Below, piece after piece: positions 12,923-24,396 of a stretch of 64,000 nt of DNA. This DNA comes from Paratinospora sagittata (taxonomy: Eukaryota > Streptophyta > Magnoliopsida > Ranunculales > Menispermaceae). The stretch spans positions 13,834,001 to 13,898,000 of the forward strand of contig CM069607.1 in assembly GCA_035771175.1 (NCBI GenBank), in the 5' to 3' direction. Made by a program: the position numbers and the translations under genes. The notes under the pieces were generated by a model. The model was not told the origin of the DNA and made no database searches. It saw only the letters and a program-made list of their open reading frames with translations. Position 1 is the stretch's first letter; each line of letters starts with the position of its first letter.

Positions 12923-14745
12923 CTAAACTGTTCGACCTCACCGAATCCAAACCACTTGGTTTTTTTTAACCAGACCACTTTCAGCACGTCCCACTATCCT
13001 CCCCCGATCCCTCGGAGTCGACGGAATCCCATTCCCATGTCCGGTTGAATTTTTGGACCCCCATTCCGAATTCAAGTTTAAATAAAAATCATAAGCTTTT
13101 TCTAAACTGTTCGACCTCACCGAATCCAAACCACTTGGTTTTTTTTAACCAGACCACTTTCAGCACGTCCCACTATCCTCCCCCGATCCCTCGGAGTCGA
13201 CGGAATCCCATTCCCATGTCCGGTTGAATTTTTGGACCCCCATTCCGAATTCAAGTTTAAATAAAAAACATAAGCTTTTTCTAAACTGTTCGACCTCACC
13301 GAATCCAAACCACTTGGTTTTTTTTAACCAGACCACTTTCAGCACGTCCCACTATCCTCCCCCGATCCCCCGGAGTCGACGGAATCCCATTCCCATGTCC
13401 GGTTGAATTTTTGGACCCCCATTCCGAATTCAAGTTTAAATCAAAAACATAAGCTTTTTCTAAACTGTTCGACCTCACCGAATCCAAACCACTTGGTTTT
13501 TTTTAATCAGACCACTTTATGCACGTCCCACTATCCTCCCCCGATCCCCCGGATTCGACGGAATCCCATTCCCATGTCCGGTTGAATTTTTGGACCCCCA
13601 TTCCGAATTCAAGTTTAAATGAAAAACATAAGCTTTTACTAAACTGTGAGACCACACCGAATCCAAACCACTTGGTTTTTCTTAACCAGACCACTTTCAG
13701 CACGTCCCACTATCCTCCCCCGATCCCTCGGAGTCGACGGAATCCCATTCCCATGTCCGGTTGAATTTTTGGACCCCCATTCCGAATTCAAGTTTAAATA
13801 AAAAACATAAGTTTTTTCTAAACTGTGAGACCTCACCGAATCCAAACCACTTGGTTTTTTTTAACTAGACCACTTTCAGCACGTCCCACTATCCTCCCCC
13901 GATCCCCCGGAGTCGACGGAATCCCATTCCCATGTCCGGTTGAATTTTTGGACCCCCGAATTCAAGTTTAAATAAAAAACATAAGCTTTTTCTAAACTGT
14001 TCGACCTCACCGAATCCAAACCACTTGGTTTTTTTTAATCAGACCACTTTATGCATGTCCCACTATCCTCCCTCGATCCCCCGGAGTCGACTGAATCCCA
14101 TTCCCATGTCCGGTTGAATTTTTGGACCCCCATTCCGAATTCAAGTTTAAATGAAAAACATAAGCTTTTTCTAAACTGTGAGACCACACTGAATCCAAAC
14201 CACTTGGTTTTTTTTATCCAGACCACTTTCAGCACGTCCCACTATCCTCCCCCGATCCCCCGGAGTCGACGGAATCCCATTCCCATGTCCGGTTGAATTT
14301 TTGGACCCCCATCCCGAATTCAAGTTTAAATAAAAAACATAAGCTTTTTCTAAACTGTTCGACCTCACCGAATCCAAACCACTTGGTTTTTTTTAATCAG
14401 ACCACTTTATGCACGTCCCACTCTCCTCCCCCGATCCCCCGGAGTCGACGGAATCCCATTCCCATGTCTGGTTGAATTTTTGGACCCCCATCCCGAATTC
14501 AAGTTTAAATAAAAAACATAAGCTTTTTCTAAACTGTTCGACCTCACCGAATCCAACCCACTTGGTTTTTTTTAACCAGACCCTTTCAACACGTCCCACT
14601 ATCCTCCCCCGATCCCCCGGAGTCGACGGAATCTCATTCCCATGTCCGGTTGAATTTTTGGAGCCCCATCCCGAATTCAAGTTTAAATCAAAAACATAAG
14701 ACCCCCATCCCGAATTCAAGTTTAAATCAAAAACATAAGTTTAAC
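12923..14745 (+). repeat. 179-bp satellite array, ten copies
   Basis: The marker ctaaactgt recurs at 12923, 13102, 13281, 13460, 13639, 13818, 13992, 14171, 14350 and 14529. Every step is 179 bp except one of 174, where a 5-bp deletion lies in the copy starting at 13818. Variants are shared non-adjacently: the form with tttatgcac sits in copies 4, 7 and 9, and the form with tgtgagacc in copies 5, 6 and 8, which suggests duplication of multi-unit blocks. The last copy ends in a 43-bp local duplication. Repeated 60-80 aa frames on both strands exist because the unit lacks stops; they show no sign of being genes. Confidence 0.93.
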
Positions 14746-14858
14746 AATACATATGTGCATTATACATAAATAGAAACTAGATGAATATGTGTTCGTTACT
14801 TAACTGATCATTTCAAACATAAAATTGAATAACATGCTAAAAACATATTTATAACTAG

Positions 14859-15037
14859 AAAAATGCTAGAGAAACGCAAGGTTGTACTCATTTCTCAACA
14901 CTAGATGATGTGGCAAGTGCCACATTGACCTCCTTGAATTTGTTTTTCAACTCTTTGAAATTAGCTCCTATTGTATATTGACATGTGGTGTTGGAGTATG
15001 AAAAAGTGTTGAGAAATGAGTACCTCTAGCACTGCTC
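14859..15037. mobile_element. Nested MITE with 10-bp flanking direct repeat
   Basis: The inverted ends share TGCTAGAG and then gtactcatttctcaacact (left), mirrored as agtgttgagaaatgagtac and CTCTAGCA (right). The direct repeat TTATAACTAG flanks the unit at 14849-14858 and 15038-15047. The length is about 180 bp with no coding capacity. The superfamily is uncertain: the flank length is closest to Mutator-like, while the TIR has some hAT character. Confidence 0.72.
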
Positions 15038-15047
15038 TTATAACTAG

Positions 15048-16480
15048 CCAGTTGAAAGGAGTTGGATAGATAAAAGGCTCCTTGCTATATCAAATAAAAC
15101 ACTTCAGAGATAAGGAGTAAATGAGAATTTTAAAAGAGACTAAAGGAAAAAAAATCAAAAACTGAAAAAATATAAATAAAAAATGAACCTTAGGCTGAAT
15201 TATTTCCTTATATGTAGCACAGGCATATAACTAGAGAAAGAGGGAAAAAAAAGGGGTCCACCATGTGTCATAATGTAATATCACTATCAAAACATAATTG
15301 GATCTTTATTCCTTTGTGCTCATAACAGTTGTGTAATCGTCCTCATTTAGAAAGCTAAATATAGTTAACCATTAGGAATATCCATAAGACCGTTGTAAAA
15401 GGGGAAAGGCTAAGACCAAATTATGAGTGAGAATAATGTCATATTTATACTCCTAACATCAAAATATATAGAGCAAACAACATCAAGACAATAATTGAGA
15501 AGAAGACAATAATTGAGAAGAAGGGCCTGCAGCTAATAATGAAAACTTATTTTCGAAGTCTTCCAATTTTTATTTATTTTTAAACAATAAGAAGTTTTGT
15601 AGAATAATGTATCACTAGTCTTTTTCCATTTTAGAAGTTACAGAACCTCAACAGCGATTGAGAAATGCCACAACCACCTAAGTTGATCATAGCAACATGT
15701 CACATGCATTTGGGTAAGAATACTTCTCAATGCCATTTGAAAAAATTGAATACTCCTAGAAAATTAAAAGACTTATATGGAAGAAAATCCGAAAAACCCT
15801 TCCCAAAGACATGCCAAAAATTTCACAAGAATACAGCTGGTAATTCAATAGCTTTTGATGTGGTTAAAACTAATTGCAATTTCAATCAGAAAAACAACCA
15901 TTTCTTCAACATAAAATCCAGGCCAGCTTTCTTGACATATTCATATTAAAGCTTTTTTTGATGCAAAGCCAAACAGTCTGATCCAAAGAGACCCTCTACC
16001 CAAATCACCAAATTTCTCCAATCTGAAGTTTTTGTTGGCAAAAATGAAGTCACCAGCAATACAAAACCAAAAAACAAAACAAACCCAAGATTTGATCTTC
16101 ATTCTCATACCAAAAACAATTTCTTAAAAGCCATAAAGATCCACATCAATTTATAAAAAATAAATATAAAAAAAGAAAACAGATATTTAGATCTACAGAC
16201 CACTAAAGACCCATTAGCACATTCAGATCATCCAGATTTCAGCATTCAAACACCCAAAATTCATCATTTCCAAAACCAAAAAAACCACAAATTCACAACT
16301 GGGGAACTAAACTACTATCACTACTACTAATATCACTTACTACTATCACGGCGACGGCACGGTGTGAAGCGAGAGGACGGCGACGGAGCGACGGTGACGG
16401 ACGGTCAGAAGAGTTTCAGACAGAGGAGGGGGGGCAAGGGACGAGTGTGAGAGTGTTTGCTCGCGGGTGGGGTATTTGTA
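15048..16480. other. Interior of the 4.4 kb element; no gene recognised
   Basis: This stretch is AT-rich with short frames only; the longest (15665-15949, plus, 94 aa) has no domain I know. A GC-rich segment at about 16345-16470, rich in ggcgacgg and cggacgg, resembles a plant 5' leader or promoter-proximal region on the minus strand and might be captured host sequence. That origin is a guess. Confidence 0.35.
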
Positions 16481-16484
16481 GGGT

Positions 16485-16620
16485 TTAAGGGAAGGCGTCT
16501 TTTCAAAAGACGCCTTCCCTTAAAATAAAAAAAAAATTTGAAGGGAAGGCGTCTTTTCAAAAGACGCCTTTCCTTCAACAAAAAAGAAACGCCTTCCCTT
16601 TGGTGAAGGGAAGGCGTCTT
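16485..16620. repeat. Subterminal hairpins (right)
   Basis: Perfect hairpins on the GGAAGGCGTC core occur at 16485-16523 and, with one mismatch, at about 16537-16578. Partial arms lie at 16588-16622. They mirror the left array at 12541-12872, lying between the TIR and the interior. Confidence 0.85.
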
Positions 16621-16773
16621 TTGACTCCGCGCCGACGTGGCACTTGTTTGGTGCGCTGACTGTGCGATGACTGTGCAGTGAACAGTAAAATGTGGCAAAT
16701 GTGATATTATTTTTTAGGGGATGGCATTTGTGAAATTATTCTTTTTTTGAAGGGTAATCATGTAAAAAACCCC
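16619..16773 (-). repeat. Right terminal inverted repeat of the 4.4 kb element
   Basis: It reads ctccgcgccgacgtggcac through gggtaatcatgtaaaaaacccc and is the inverted counterpart of 12383-12540. Confidence 0.87.
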
Positions 16774-16782
16774 AATATATTC
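16774..16782 (+). repeat. Right 9-bp target site duplication
   Basis: AATATATTC, identical to 12374-12382, directly follows the right TIR. Confidence 0.88.
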
Positions 16783-17635
16783 ATTCACCCTAATCTTCTT
16801 CAGATCATGTACTATATTACCCATAGTTTTACAACCTATCATTTATATTTATATTTTCTTTGTTTCTTAGTTTTATTAAGTATCATTCTATTATGTTGTA
16901 GTTATATTTATAAAATAAAAGAAAACTACATTGATAAAAAAAATCACTGATACATTATATAGGTATCGATGGGAAATATTTATACATTGATGAAAATTAT
17001 ATATGAAAGAACATGAAAAGTCCCAATTAACCTTGGTTAAGAGAACTAACTATATTAGTTACACAAGTTAAGATATAGGTAAGTTTTTATTGTTTGATAA
17101 TAAATGCTACAAATTTGATGTGGCATTTGTTCAATTTTCAGTTTATATATCATTTCTCTAAATACTAGGTGCTACGGACATTCCACACGAGAGATGTTTC
17201 CATTGGTATAGACATAGCATTTTTCTTTTGATGCTACATTAGTTAGGATAGGTTCGCAATATAAATTATATCACCCCAATACCTTTAGATTTAGAAAATG
17301 ATACCAAGACTTAGCTGGTAAACGCAACTGATGTAACTCCAAGCACCAAGTTCCTTCTATCATCTTCAAGACAAGTGTATTAAAAGAATCTAGGATGATT
17401 TGTGAGACTTGATGTTGGGAGTACACCTGCTCTTCTAAGTTTACCAAGTCTCCTTTCCCTCAAAAAAATAAAATAAAAACAAAGTTTACCAAGTCTCCCA
17501 ATCATCATCCTTTAGATTTATATTAAATCACATGTCGATGTGTGATTCGAAATAATCCAAAAGTGATGAGGTACATTGTAATTTCTATTGTAGTACAATA
17601 CCTCTCACTTTAATATTATTGTTTTAATATATTGT
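16783..17635. other. Spacer between the two TIR elements; nothing recognised
   Basis: These 853 bp are AT-rich, with no frame, repeat or RNA signal that I can identify. The tract separates the right target duplication of one element from the left target duplication of the next. Confidence 0.5.
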
Positions 17636-17645
17636 TCCACTCCTC
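17636..17645 (+). repeat. Left 10-bp target site duplication of the giant element
   Basis: TCCACTCCTC at 17636-17645 is repeated exactly at 41861-41870. Each copy abuts GGATTTTTGAC (left) or its inverse (right). If the leftmost C belongs to the element the duplication is 9 bp; both lengths are normal for Mutator-like elements. Confidence 0.85.
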
Positions 17646-17820
17646 GGATTTTTGACAAAAATAGCCCTGATGTTTTTTTATATCTTAAAATAGGCAGAAT
17701 TAAATTTTATATCCACATCTAGCCAACATTTGGACAGCTTGGCGCCAAGTTGTCCAAATATTACCCAGATCGTCCACGTGGGTTTTTTTTTTTTTCTTGA
17801 AGAGGCTGCACTATTAAAAA
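17646..17820 (+). repeat. Left TIR of the giant element
   Basis: Pairs with the inverse of 41690-41860. It contains the near-perfect palindrome ttggacagcttggcgccaag-ttgtccaa. The inner edge is the shared phrase agaggctgcacta (left) / agaggcagcactg (right, inverted). Confidence 0.83.
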
Positions 17821-17842
17821 AAATGTAAAAAATAGGTGTTGC

Positions 17843-18583
17843 TAGGGGTGTTCATCAACTCGACCAACCAGACTGAATCGAACCTTTTGAGTTGGGTTAC
17901 GCAAGTTATTTGGGTTGGGTAGAGTTCTAAAATACTCAACCCAATCAATTTGGGTTGGGTCACAGGTTTAGCCCATGAAAACCCGAGTAACCCGACCCGA
18001 ACCAACCTATTATATATATATATATATATAAAGTTTTATATATAAAGTTTTAGAATTTTATATATAAAGTTTTAAGGAATATGTCTTGTTCATTTAATGA
18101 ACTAGTCCCATCGTTTGATATTCTTTCTAACTTTTTAATAAAAAAATAAATTTACAATAAACCCATATTTGTATTAAAGTTTTGTTGACAATCACTTGTT
18201 ACTATTTCTAACTTTTGAATAAAAAAAGAATAAATTTCCGATAAACCCAATTTGCGTTTAATGTTTTGTTGACAATTATTTGTTATTATTTATAATTTTT
18301 TAATAAAAAAGAATAAATCCATGTTTGCATTTAATATTTTTTTCAAGGCATTTAATATTATTCTTTCTAACTTTTTAATAAAAAAAGAATATTAGGCTTA
18401 AGTGTAACCCTATCAACCGACCCAACCCAAATAGCGAACCCAAATCGAACCCGAACTATTTGGGTTGGGTTGGGTTGAGAGACAAATTACATTGGGCTGA
18501 GTTTCAAATTTACAAACCTGAACTATTTGGGTTGGGCTAGGTTTTAGCCCTAAACTGACCCAACCCAACCATGTATACCCCTA
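17843..18583. mobile_element. hAT-like MITE (TAGGGGTGT...), 741 bp
   Basis: The left end TAGGGGTGTTCATC and the inverted right end TAGGGGTATACATGG lead into inverted blocks of gggttgggt-type repeats, a layout common for plant hAT MITEs. The flanking octamers GGTGTTGC (17835-17842) and GGTGCCGC (18584-18591) agree at six of eight positions and fit a decayed 8-bp duplication. Inside are a (TA)n tract at 18010-18030 and about three degenerate tandem copies of a unit of roughly 95 bp (18060-18390). There is no coding capacity. Confidence 0.75.
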
Positions 18584-18584
18584 G

Positions 18585-18780
18585 GTGCCGCCCTTTAAGA
18601 GGTGGCACCTTAAAAAAAAATGCAAAGTTTAAAAAAGTAAAATTTCAGTGTACGCCACTCATTCAATGGGCGACATACATCAATTTTTTTTTTGAAACAT
18701 GACGCCCCGTGAATGGGCGTCATGCTCAAATTTTTTTTAAAAAAAATTAAGTAGCACGTCCCACACAAAGGACGTGGCAC
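18585..18780. repeat. Subterminal hairpins of the giant element (left)
   Basis: Four short inverted repeats follow one another, separated by A or T runs: gtgccgcc/ggtggcac (18585-18608), a weaker gtacgcc/gggcgacatac pair (18649-18678), atgacgccc/gggcgtcat (18698-18724) and cacgtcc/ggacgtg (18754-18779). The layout parallels the hairpins of the 4.4 kb element although the sequences differ. Confidence 0.75.
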
Positions 18781-18819
18781 TTTTTAACAAAAGAATATGA
18801 AGAACGGTTTAAAACCCAA

Positions 18820-21640
18820 AGGACGCGCTGGAAGTGGTTGGATGAAAAACATTCCCGGTGGACTTAAATAACTTATAATAGAAATAAAGGCTTTGCGTAG
18901 TTTTAAAATATGGTTTTGGGGGGGAGGGTCAAAATTTCACCCTGGGTCCAGTGTTGGGTGCGGCCACCTAGGTCAGCTGCGGGGCACTAATTGGGACGTG
19001 CTGGAAGTGGTTGGATGAAAAAAAGTCCAGCGGATAGCCTGCGGTGGCCTTAAACAACTTATAAAAGAAATAAAGGCTTTACGTAGTTTTAAAATTTGGT
19101 AGGGGGGTCAAAAACTCACCGGCGGGTCCAGTGTCGGGTGCAGCCTTCTAGCACAACTAGAGGGCACTAATTGGGACGCGTTGAAAATGGTTGGATAAAA
19201 CAATTCCTAGCAGATAGCCCGCGGTGGCCTTAAACAACTTATAATAGAAATAAAGGCTTTATGTAGTTTTAAAATATGGTGGGGAGGGGTCAAAAATTTA
19301 CCGAGGGGTTTGGTGTGGGGTGCGGCTACCGAAGACAGCTGGTGGGCACTAATTGAGACGTGCTGGAAGGGATTGGATGAAACAATTCCACAATTCCTGG
19401 CGGATAGCCCGCGGTGGCCTTAAACAACTTATAATAGAAATAAAGGTTTTACGTAGTTTTAAATTATGATGGGGGGGGGGGTAAGAAATTCACCGGGGGG
19501 TCTGGTGCAGGGCGCGGCCGCTTAGGAAAGTTGGAGGCACTAATTGGGACGCGATGAAAGTGGTTGGATGAAAAAATTCCCAGCGGATAGCCCGCGATGG
19601 CCTTAAACAACTTATAATAGAAATAAAGGCTTTGTGTAGTTTCAAAATCTGGTGGGGTGGTCAAAAAGTTCACCTGGGGTCCGTTGTGGGGTGCGGCCGC
19701 CTAGGTCAGTTGGGGGGCACTAATTGGGACGTGCTGGAAGTAGTTGGATAAAAAGATTCCCGACGGATAGCCCGCGGTGGCCTTAAATAGCATATAATAT
19801 AAATAAAAGCTTTGCTTAGTTTTAAAATCTGGTTGGGGGGGGGGGGGTAAAAAGTCATCGGGGGTCCAGTGAGGGGTGCGGCCTCTTTGGACAGCTGGGG
19901 GGCACTAATTGGGACGCGCTGGAAGGGATTAGATGAAAAAACTCTTGGCAGATAGCCTCGGTGGCCTTAAACAACTTATAACACAATATAAAGGCTTTAC
20001 GTAGTTTTAAAATCTGGTGGGGGGTTCAAAACTTCATCGGGGGGTCCAATGCGGGGTGCGGCAGCCTAGGAAAGCTGGGGGCACTAATTGGGACGTACTG
20101 GAAGTGGTTGGATGAAAACAATTCGGGCAGATTGCTCGCGATAGCCTTAAACTGCTTATAATAGAAATAAAGGTTTTGCGTAGTTTTAAAATCTGGTGGG
20201 GTGGTCAAAAATTCACCGGGGGTCCGTTGCGGGGTGCGACCCCTTAGGACAGCTGGGGGGAACTAATTGGGACGCATTGAAAGTTGTTGGATGAAAAAAT
20301 TCCTGGCAGATAGCCCGCGGTGGCCTTAAACAACTTATAAAAGAAATAAATGATTTGTGTAGTTTTGAAATCTAGTGGGGGGGGGTCAAACATTCACTGG
20401 CGGGTCCGGTGCTGGGTGCAGCCTTCTAAGACAACTGGGGGGCACAAATTGGGATGCGCTGAAAATGGTTGGAAGAAAAAATTTCGAGCGGATAGCCTGC
20501 GGTGGCCTTAAATAGCTTATAATAGAAATAAAGGCTTTACGTAGTTTTTTAATCTGGTGGGAGGGTTAAAAATTCACCGAGTGACCCAGTGCTGGGTGCG
20601 GCCGCCTAGGAAGGCTGGGGGCACTAATTGGGACGCGTTGGAAGTGGTTGGATGGAAAAATTTCCGGCGGATAGCCCGCGGTGGCCTTGAACAGCTTATA
20701 ATAGAAATAAAGGCTTTCTGTAGTTTAAAAATCTGGTGGGGAGGTCAAAAATTCACCAGGCGTCCGTTGCGAGGTGCGGCCGCCTAGTACAGCCGGGGAG
20801 TACTAATTGGAACGTGCTAAAAGTGGTTGGATGAAAAGATTCCCGACGGATAGCCCCAATGACCTAAAATAGCTTATAATAGAAATAAAGGCATTATGTA
20901 GTTTTAAAATCCGGTCGGGGGGTCAAAAATTCACTGGGGGGTCTGGTGCGGGGTGCGGCCACCTAGGAAAGCTGGGGGCACTAAATGCGACGCGCTGAAA
21001 GTGGTTGAATGAAAAAAGTTCTCGGCAGATAGCCTGCGATGGCCTTAAACAACTTATAATAGAAATAAAGGCTTTGCGTAGTTTTAAAATCTGGTAGGGG
21101 GTGAAAAATTAACCTGCTGGTCCGGTGCCGGGTGAAGCCTCCTAAGAAAACTTGTGGGCACAAATTTGAACGCGCTGGAAATGGTTGGAAGAAAAAATTT
21201 CAACCGGATAGCCCGCGGTGGCCTTAAACAACTTATAATAGAAATAAATGCTTTACGTAGTTTTAAAATTTGGTGGGGGGGTCAAAAATTTCCCCAAGGG
21301 TCCGGTGCGAGGTGCGGCTGCCTTCGACAGTTAGGGGGAACTAATTGGGACGCTCTGGAAGGGATTGGATGAAAACATTTTTGGCGGATAGCCCGCGTTG
21401 GCCTTAAACAACCTATGATAGAAATAAAGGCTTTACATAGTTTTATAATCTGGTGGCGTAAAAAATTAACCGGGAGTCCGTTGTGGGGTGCAGCCACCTA
21501 GGACAGCTGGGGGCACTAATTGGGACGCCCTGAAAGTGGTTGGATGAAAAGATTCCCAACGGATAGCCGCAATGGCCTTAAATAGCTTATAATAGAAATA
21601 AAGGCATTACGTAGTTTTAAAATCTGGTGGGGGGGTCAAA
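18820..21640 (+). repeat. About 180-bp satellite array, left block (about 15 copies)
   Basis: The unit runs through gcactaattgggacgcgctg, gaagtggttggatgaaaa, ggatagcccgcggtggcctt, aacaacttataatagaaata and gtagttttaaaatctggtgg to ggggtcaaaaattcaccggg. The phrase gcactaattggga recurs about every 180-191 bp from 18985 onward. Copies diverge by point changes and small indels, including G-run length, so the array is old. The block ends abruptly at ggggtcaaa, where the chromovirus LTR begins. All 60-80 aa frames here are by-products of the repeat. Confidence 0.92.
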
Positions 21641-24396
21641 TGTCACACCCCGCCCGGACGCGCCTAAACCGGCGGGACACTTACGGATGTGGTGCGAATT
21701 GGCATCATAACGATTGCAGAGTGTGCGGAAACACGATTAAGTACAAGTCTAATTTCATTAATTTCAGAATATATTTGTACATGAAATAGTTAAGGGAACA
21801 TTCTCCCAAAATTCCCAATGAATAATACAAAGGGTACAAAATGTGGGCTCAAAATCCTGCACCCAGTCCACCCTAATCTCCTGTAAAAAATTGGATAACA
21901 ACGGGGTGAGCTACACGCTCAGTGGGTAAAATAGTTTGTGAATATAACAATTAATAAAACAAACTTCATAATCAAATATCTTAAATATACATCAGAGCAT
22001 CATAATCAATCCAACATGTATGTATGTATAACACCGTCTCGTATTGGTTTGATGATTGTACATCGTCTGAGTTCACGTACAGATGTCCCTCCCCAAGAGG
22101 AGCCGGGTTCTCATTGTACGTCCCTCTTCAGAAACGACCCTCTGGATTCACGTACAGATGTCCGTCCCCAGGAGTAGTCCGGTTCTCATTTTACGTCCCT
22201 CCCCAGAGAAATATAATGAATAGCGTGCATTGCTTCTATGTCACACCCTGCCCGGACGCGCCTAAACCGGGGGGACACTCACGGACGGGGCGCGAATGCA
22301 TTATAACACTAACTGAGTGCGAGGAAACACGATTAAGTACAAGTCTGATTTCATTAATTTTAGAATATAAGTACATGAAATAATTAAGGGAACATTCTCC
22401 CAAAATCCCCAATGAATAATACAAAAGGTACAAAATGTGGGCCCAAAAACCTACACCCAGTCCACCCTAATCTCCTGTGAAAAATTGGATAACAACGGGG
22501 TGAGCTACACGCTCAGTGGGTAAAATAGTTCGTGAATATAACAATTAATGAAGCAAACTTCATAATCAAATATCTTAAATACACATCAGAGCATCATAAT
22601 CAATCCAATATGTATGCATGCATGACACCGTCTCGTATTGGTTTTGATGACTGTACATCGTCTGAGTTCACGTACAGATGTCCCTCCCCAGGAGTAGCCG
22701 GGTTCTCATTGTACACCCCTCTTTAGGAACGACGCTCTGGATTCACGTACAGATGTCCCTCCCCGAGAGTAACCAGGTTCTCATTGTACGTCCCTCTCCA
22801 GAGAAATATAACGAATAGCGAGTATCGCTTCTAACTATTCTATGAATCATAAACCACATACGTCCCTAGGTGGTGCTATGTATGATGCCAACGTATGAAC
22901 TGGTCCGGTCTTACTTAACATTTAGACAGAATTTGACAACGTCTAATGATCCTTATCAGGGTCGGTATCACTATGTGCAAGGTTAGGACATTCAATATTA
23001 CTTGTATAAGCTGATAGCTTTCAAATAAGACCAACCAGATCAGTCTCCAGTTGAGAGGTAAGACACAAGGTCTACTTAAATACCAATCGTCTAGAGCAGC
23101 ACGCTGCCTCCCGTTTACTATTTAAAGTTACTGATGACAAGACTGAATCTGGTTGAGCCAGATTGACCACTAATCCGGCATAACAACAATGTAATACATG
23201 AATTCCAATTATACAGGCATAAGTATGACAGTATGAACATTATACGCAATAATGCAGTGTAAATGAATAGTAGACATAATGATAAATGAATGTAAACTTT
23301 AATAAAAGTTATAAGACAAGCAAACCTATGTTTTGTTCCCCACCTTCAGATAAAAACTCCTTTGAAAATTGGGGCCTTGCCCCCGGCAGAACCGCGTTGT
23401 ACCGCAAAGAGAGTCTCGAAAAGAGAGTCTCAAAAGAGAAGACAAAAATTCAAAATGAGTGAAAGAGAGAAGAAAAATCACGAGGAGGAGTGATTTTGGT
23501 GTAAGAAATGAGGAGGGGGGAGGGGTTCTTAAATAGGAAAAATGACGCCTTAACGTTCGGGCATGTCTGCCCGAACAATTTTTTTTTGTGTGCAAACCTA
23601 AGGTATTACATTCTAACTATTCTATGAATCATAAACCACATACGTCCCTAGGTGGTGCTATGTATGATGCCAATGCATGAACTGGTCCGGTCTTTACTAA
23701 ACATTTAGAAAGGATTTGGCAACGTCTGGTGATCCTTATCAGGGTCGGTATCACAATGTGCAAGGTTAGGACATTCAGTATTACTTGTATAAGCTGATAG
23801 CTTTCAAATAAGACCAACCATATCAGTTTCCAGTTGAGAGGTAAGACACGAGGTCTACTTAAATACCAATCGTCTAGTGCAGCACGCTGCCTCCCGTTCA
23901 CTATTTAAAGTTACTGAGGACAAGATTGAGTCTGGTTGAGCCAGATTGACCACTAATCCGACATAACAACAGTGTAATACATGAACTCCAAATATACAGG
24001 CATAAGTATGATAAGTATAAACATTATACGCAACAATGCAGTGTAAATGAATAGTAGACATAATGATAAATGAATGTAAACTTTAATAAAAGTTATATGA
24101 CACGCAAACCTATGTTTCATTCCCCACCTTCAGATAAAAACTCCTTCTCAAAAGAGAAGACAAAAACTCAAAATGAGTAAAAGAGAGAAGGAAAATCATA
24201 AGGAGAAGTTATTTTAGTGTGAGAAATGAGGAGGGGGAGGGGTTCCTTAAATAGGAAAAATGGCGCCTGAAGGTTCAGGCATGCGCCTGAAGGTTCAAGC
24301 ATGCGCCTGAAGGTTCGGGCATGCACTTGAAGGTTTGGGCGTTGCGCCTAATGGTTCGGGCACAATTTTTTTTTTGTGCAAACTTAGGGTATTACA
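21641..24396 (-). mobile_element. 3' LTR of the chromovirus, split by a solo LTR
   Basis: On the minus strand it runs TGTAATACCCTAAG...GGCGGGGTGTGACA. Its two parts, 21641-22238 and 23616-24396, total about 1.38 kb, almost the length of the solo LTR nested in it. It carries a conserved TGAGC/GCTCA hairpin motif near 21905-21925 and, near its 5' end on the minus strand (about 24265-24365), several copies of an aaggttcgggcatgcgcctg minisatellite. Confidence 0.85.
22239..23610 (-). mobile_element. Solo LTR of the same family nested in the 3' LTR
   Basis: A complete 1372-bp LTR (plus strand TGTCACACCCTG...AAGGTATTACA) interrupts the other LTR. The perfect 5-bp duplication TTCTA lies at 22234-22238 and 23611-23615, and the interrupted LTR resumes exactly after it with ttctaactattctatg. 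This proves insertion rather than tandem duplication and shows that the family was active after the host copy landed. Confidence 0.92.

Larger units (their letters stand above)
12383..16773. mobile_element. Satellite-carrying Mutator-like TIR element, 4.4 kb, non-autonomous
   Basis: The ends read GGCCTTTTTACATGATTACCC on the left and, as reverse complement, GGGGTTTTTTACATGATTACC on the right. Inverted identity then continues for about 150 bp through CACTGCACAGTCATCGCACA and the GC-rich block around GCCACGTCGGCGCGG. A perfect 9-bp target duplication flanks the element. Inside each end lies a row of long hairpins, and the left half holds a tandem array of 179-bp units. I find no transposase frame, so the element is non-autonomous. 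Placement in the Mutator superfamily is inferred from the 9-bp duplication and the long TIRs; no transposase supports it directly. It is probably a relative of the larger element at 17646-41860. Confidence 0.85.

Noticed and set aside
12938..14719. Repeated 60-108 aa open frames on both strands (NFWTPIPNSS... and NSLEKAYVFYL... types)
   Set aside because: They recur at the 179-bp satellite period on both strands, lack any gene signal, and exist because the unit is free of stops in those frames.
22239..24396. Tandem duplication of an LTR
   Set aside because: The TTCTA duplication and exact resumption of the interrupted LTR show a nested insertion instead.
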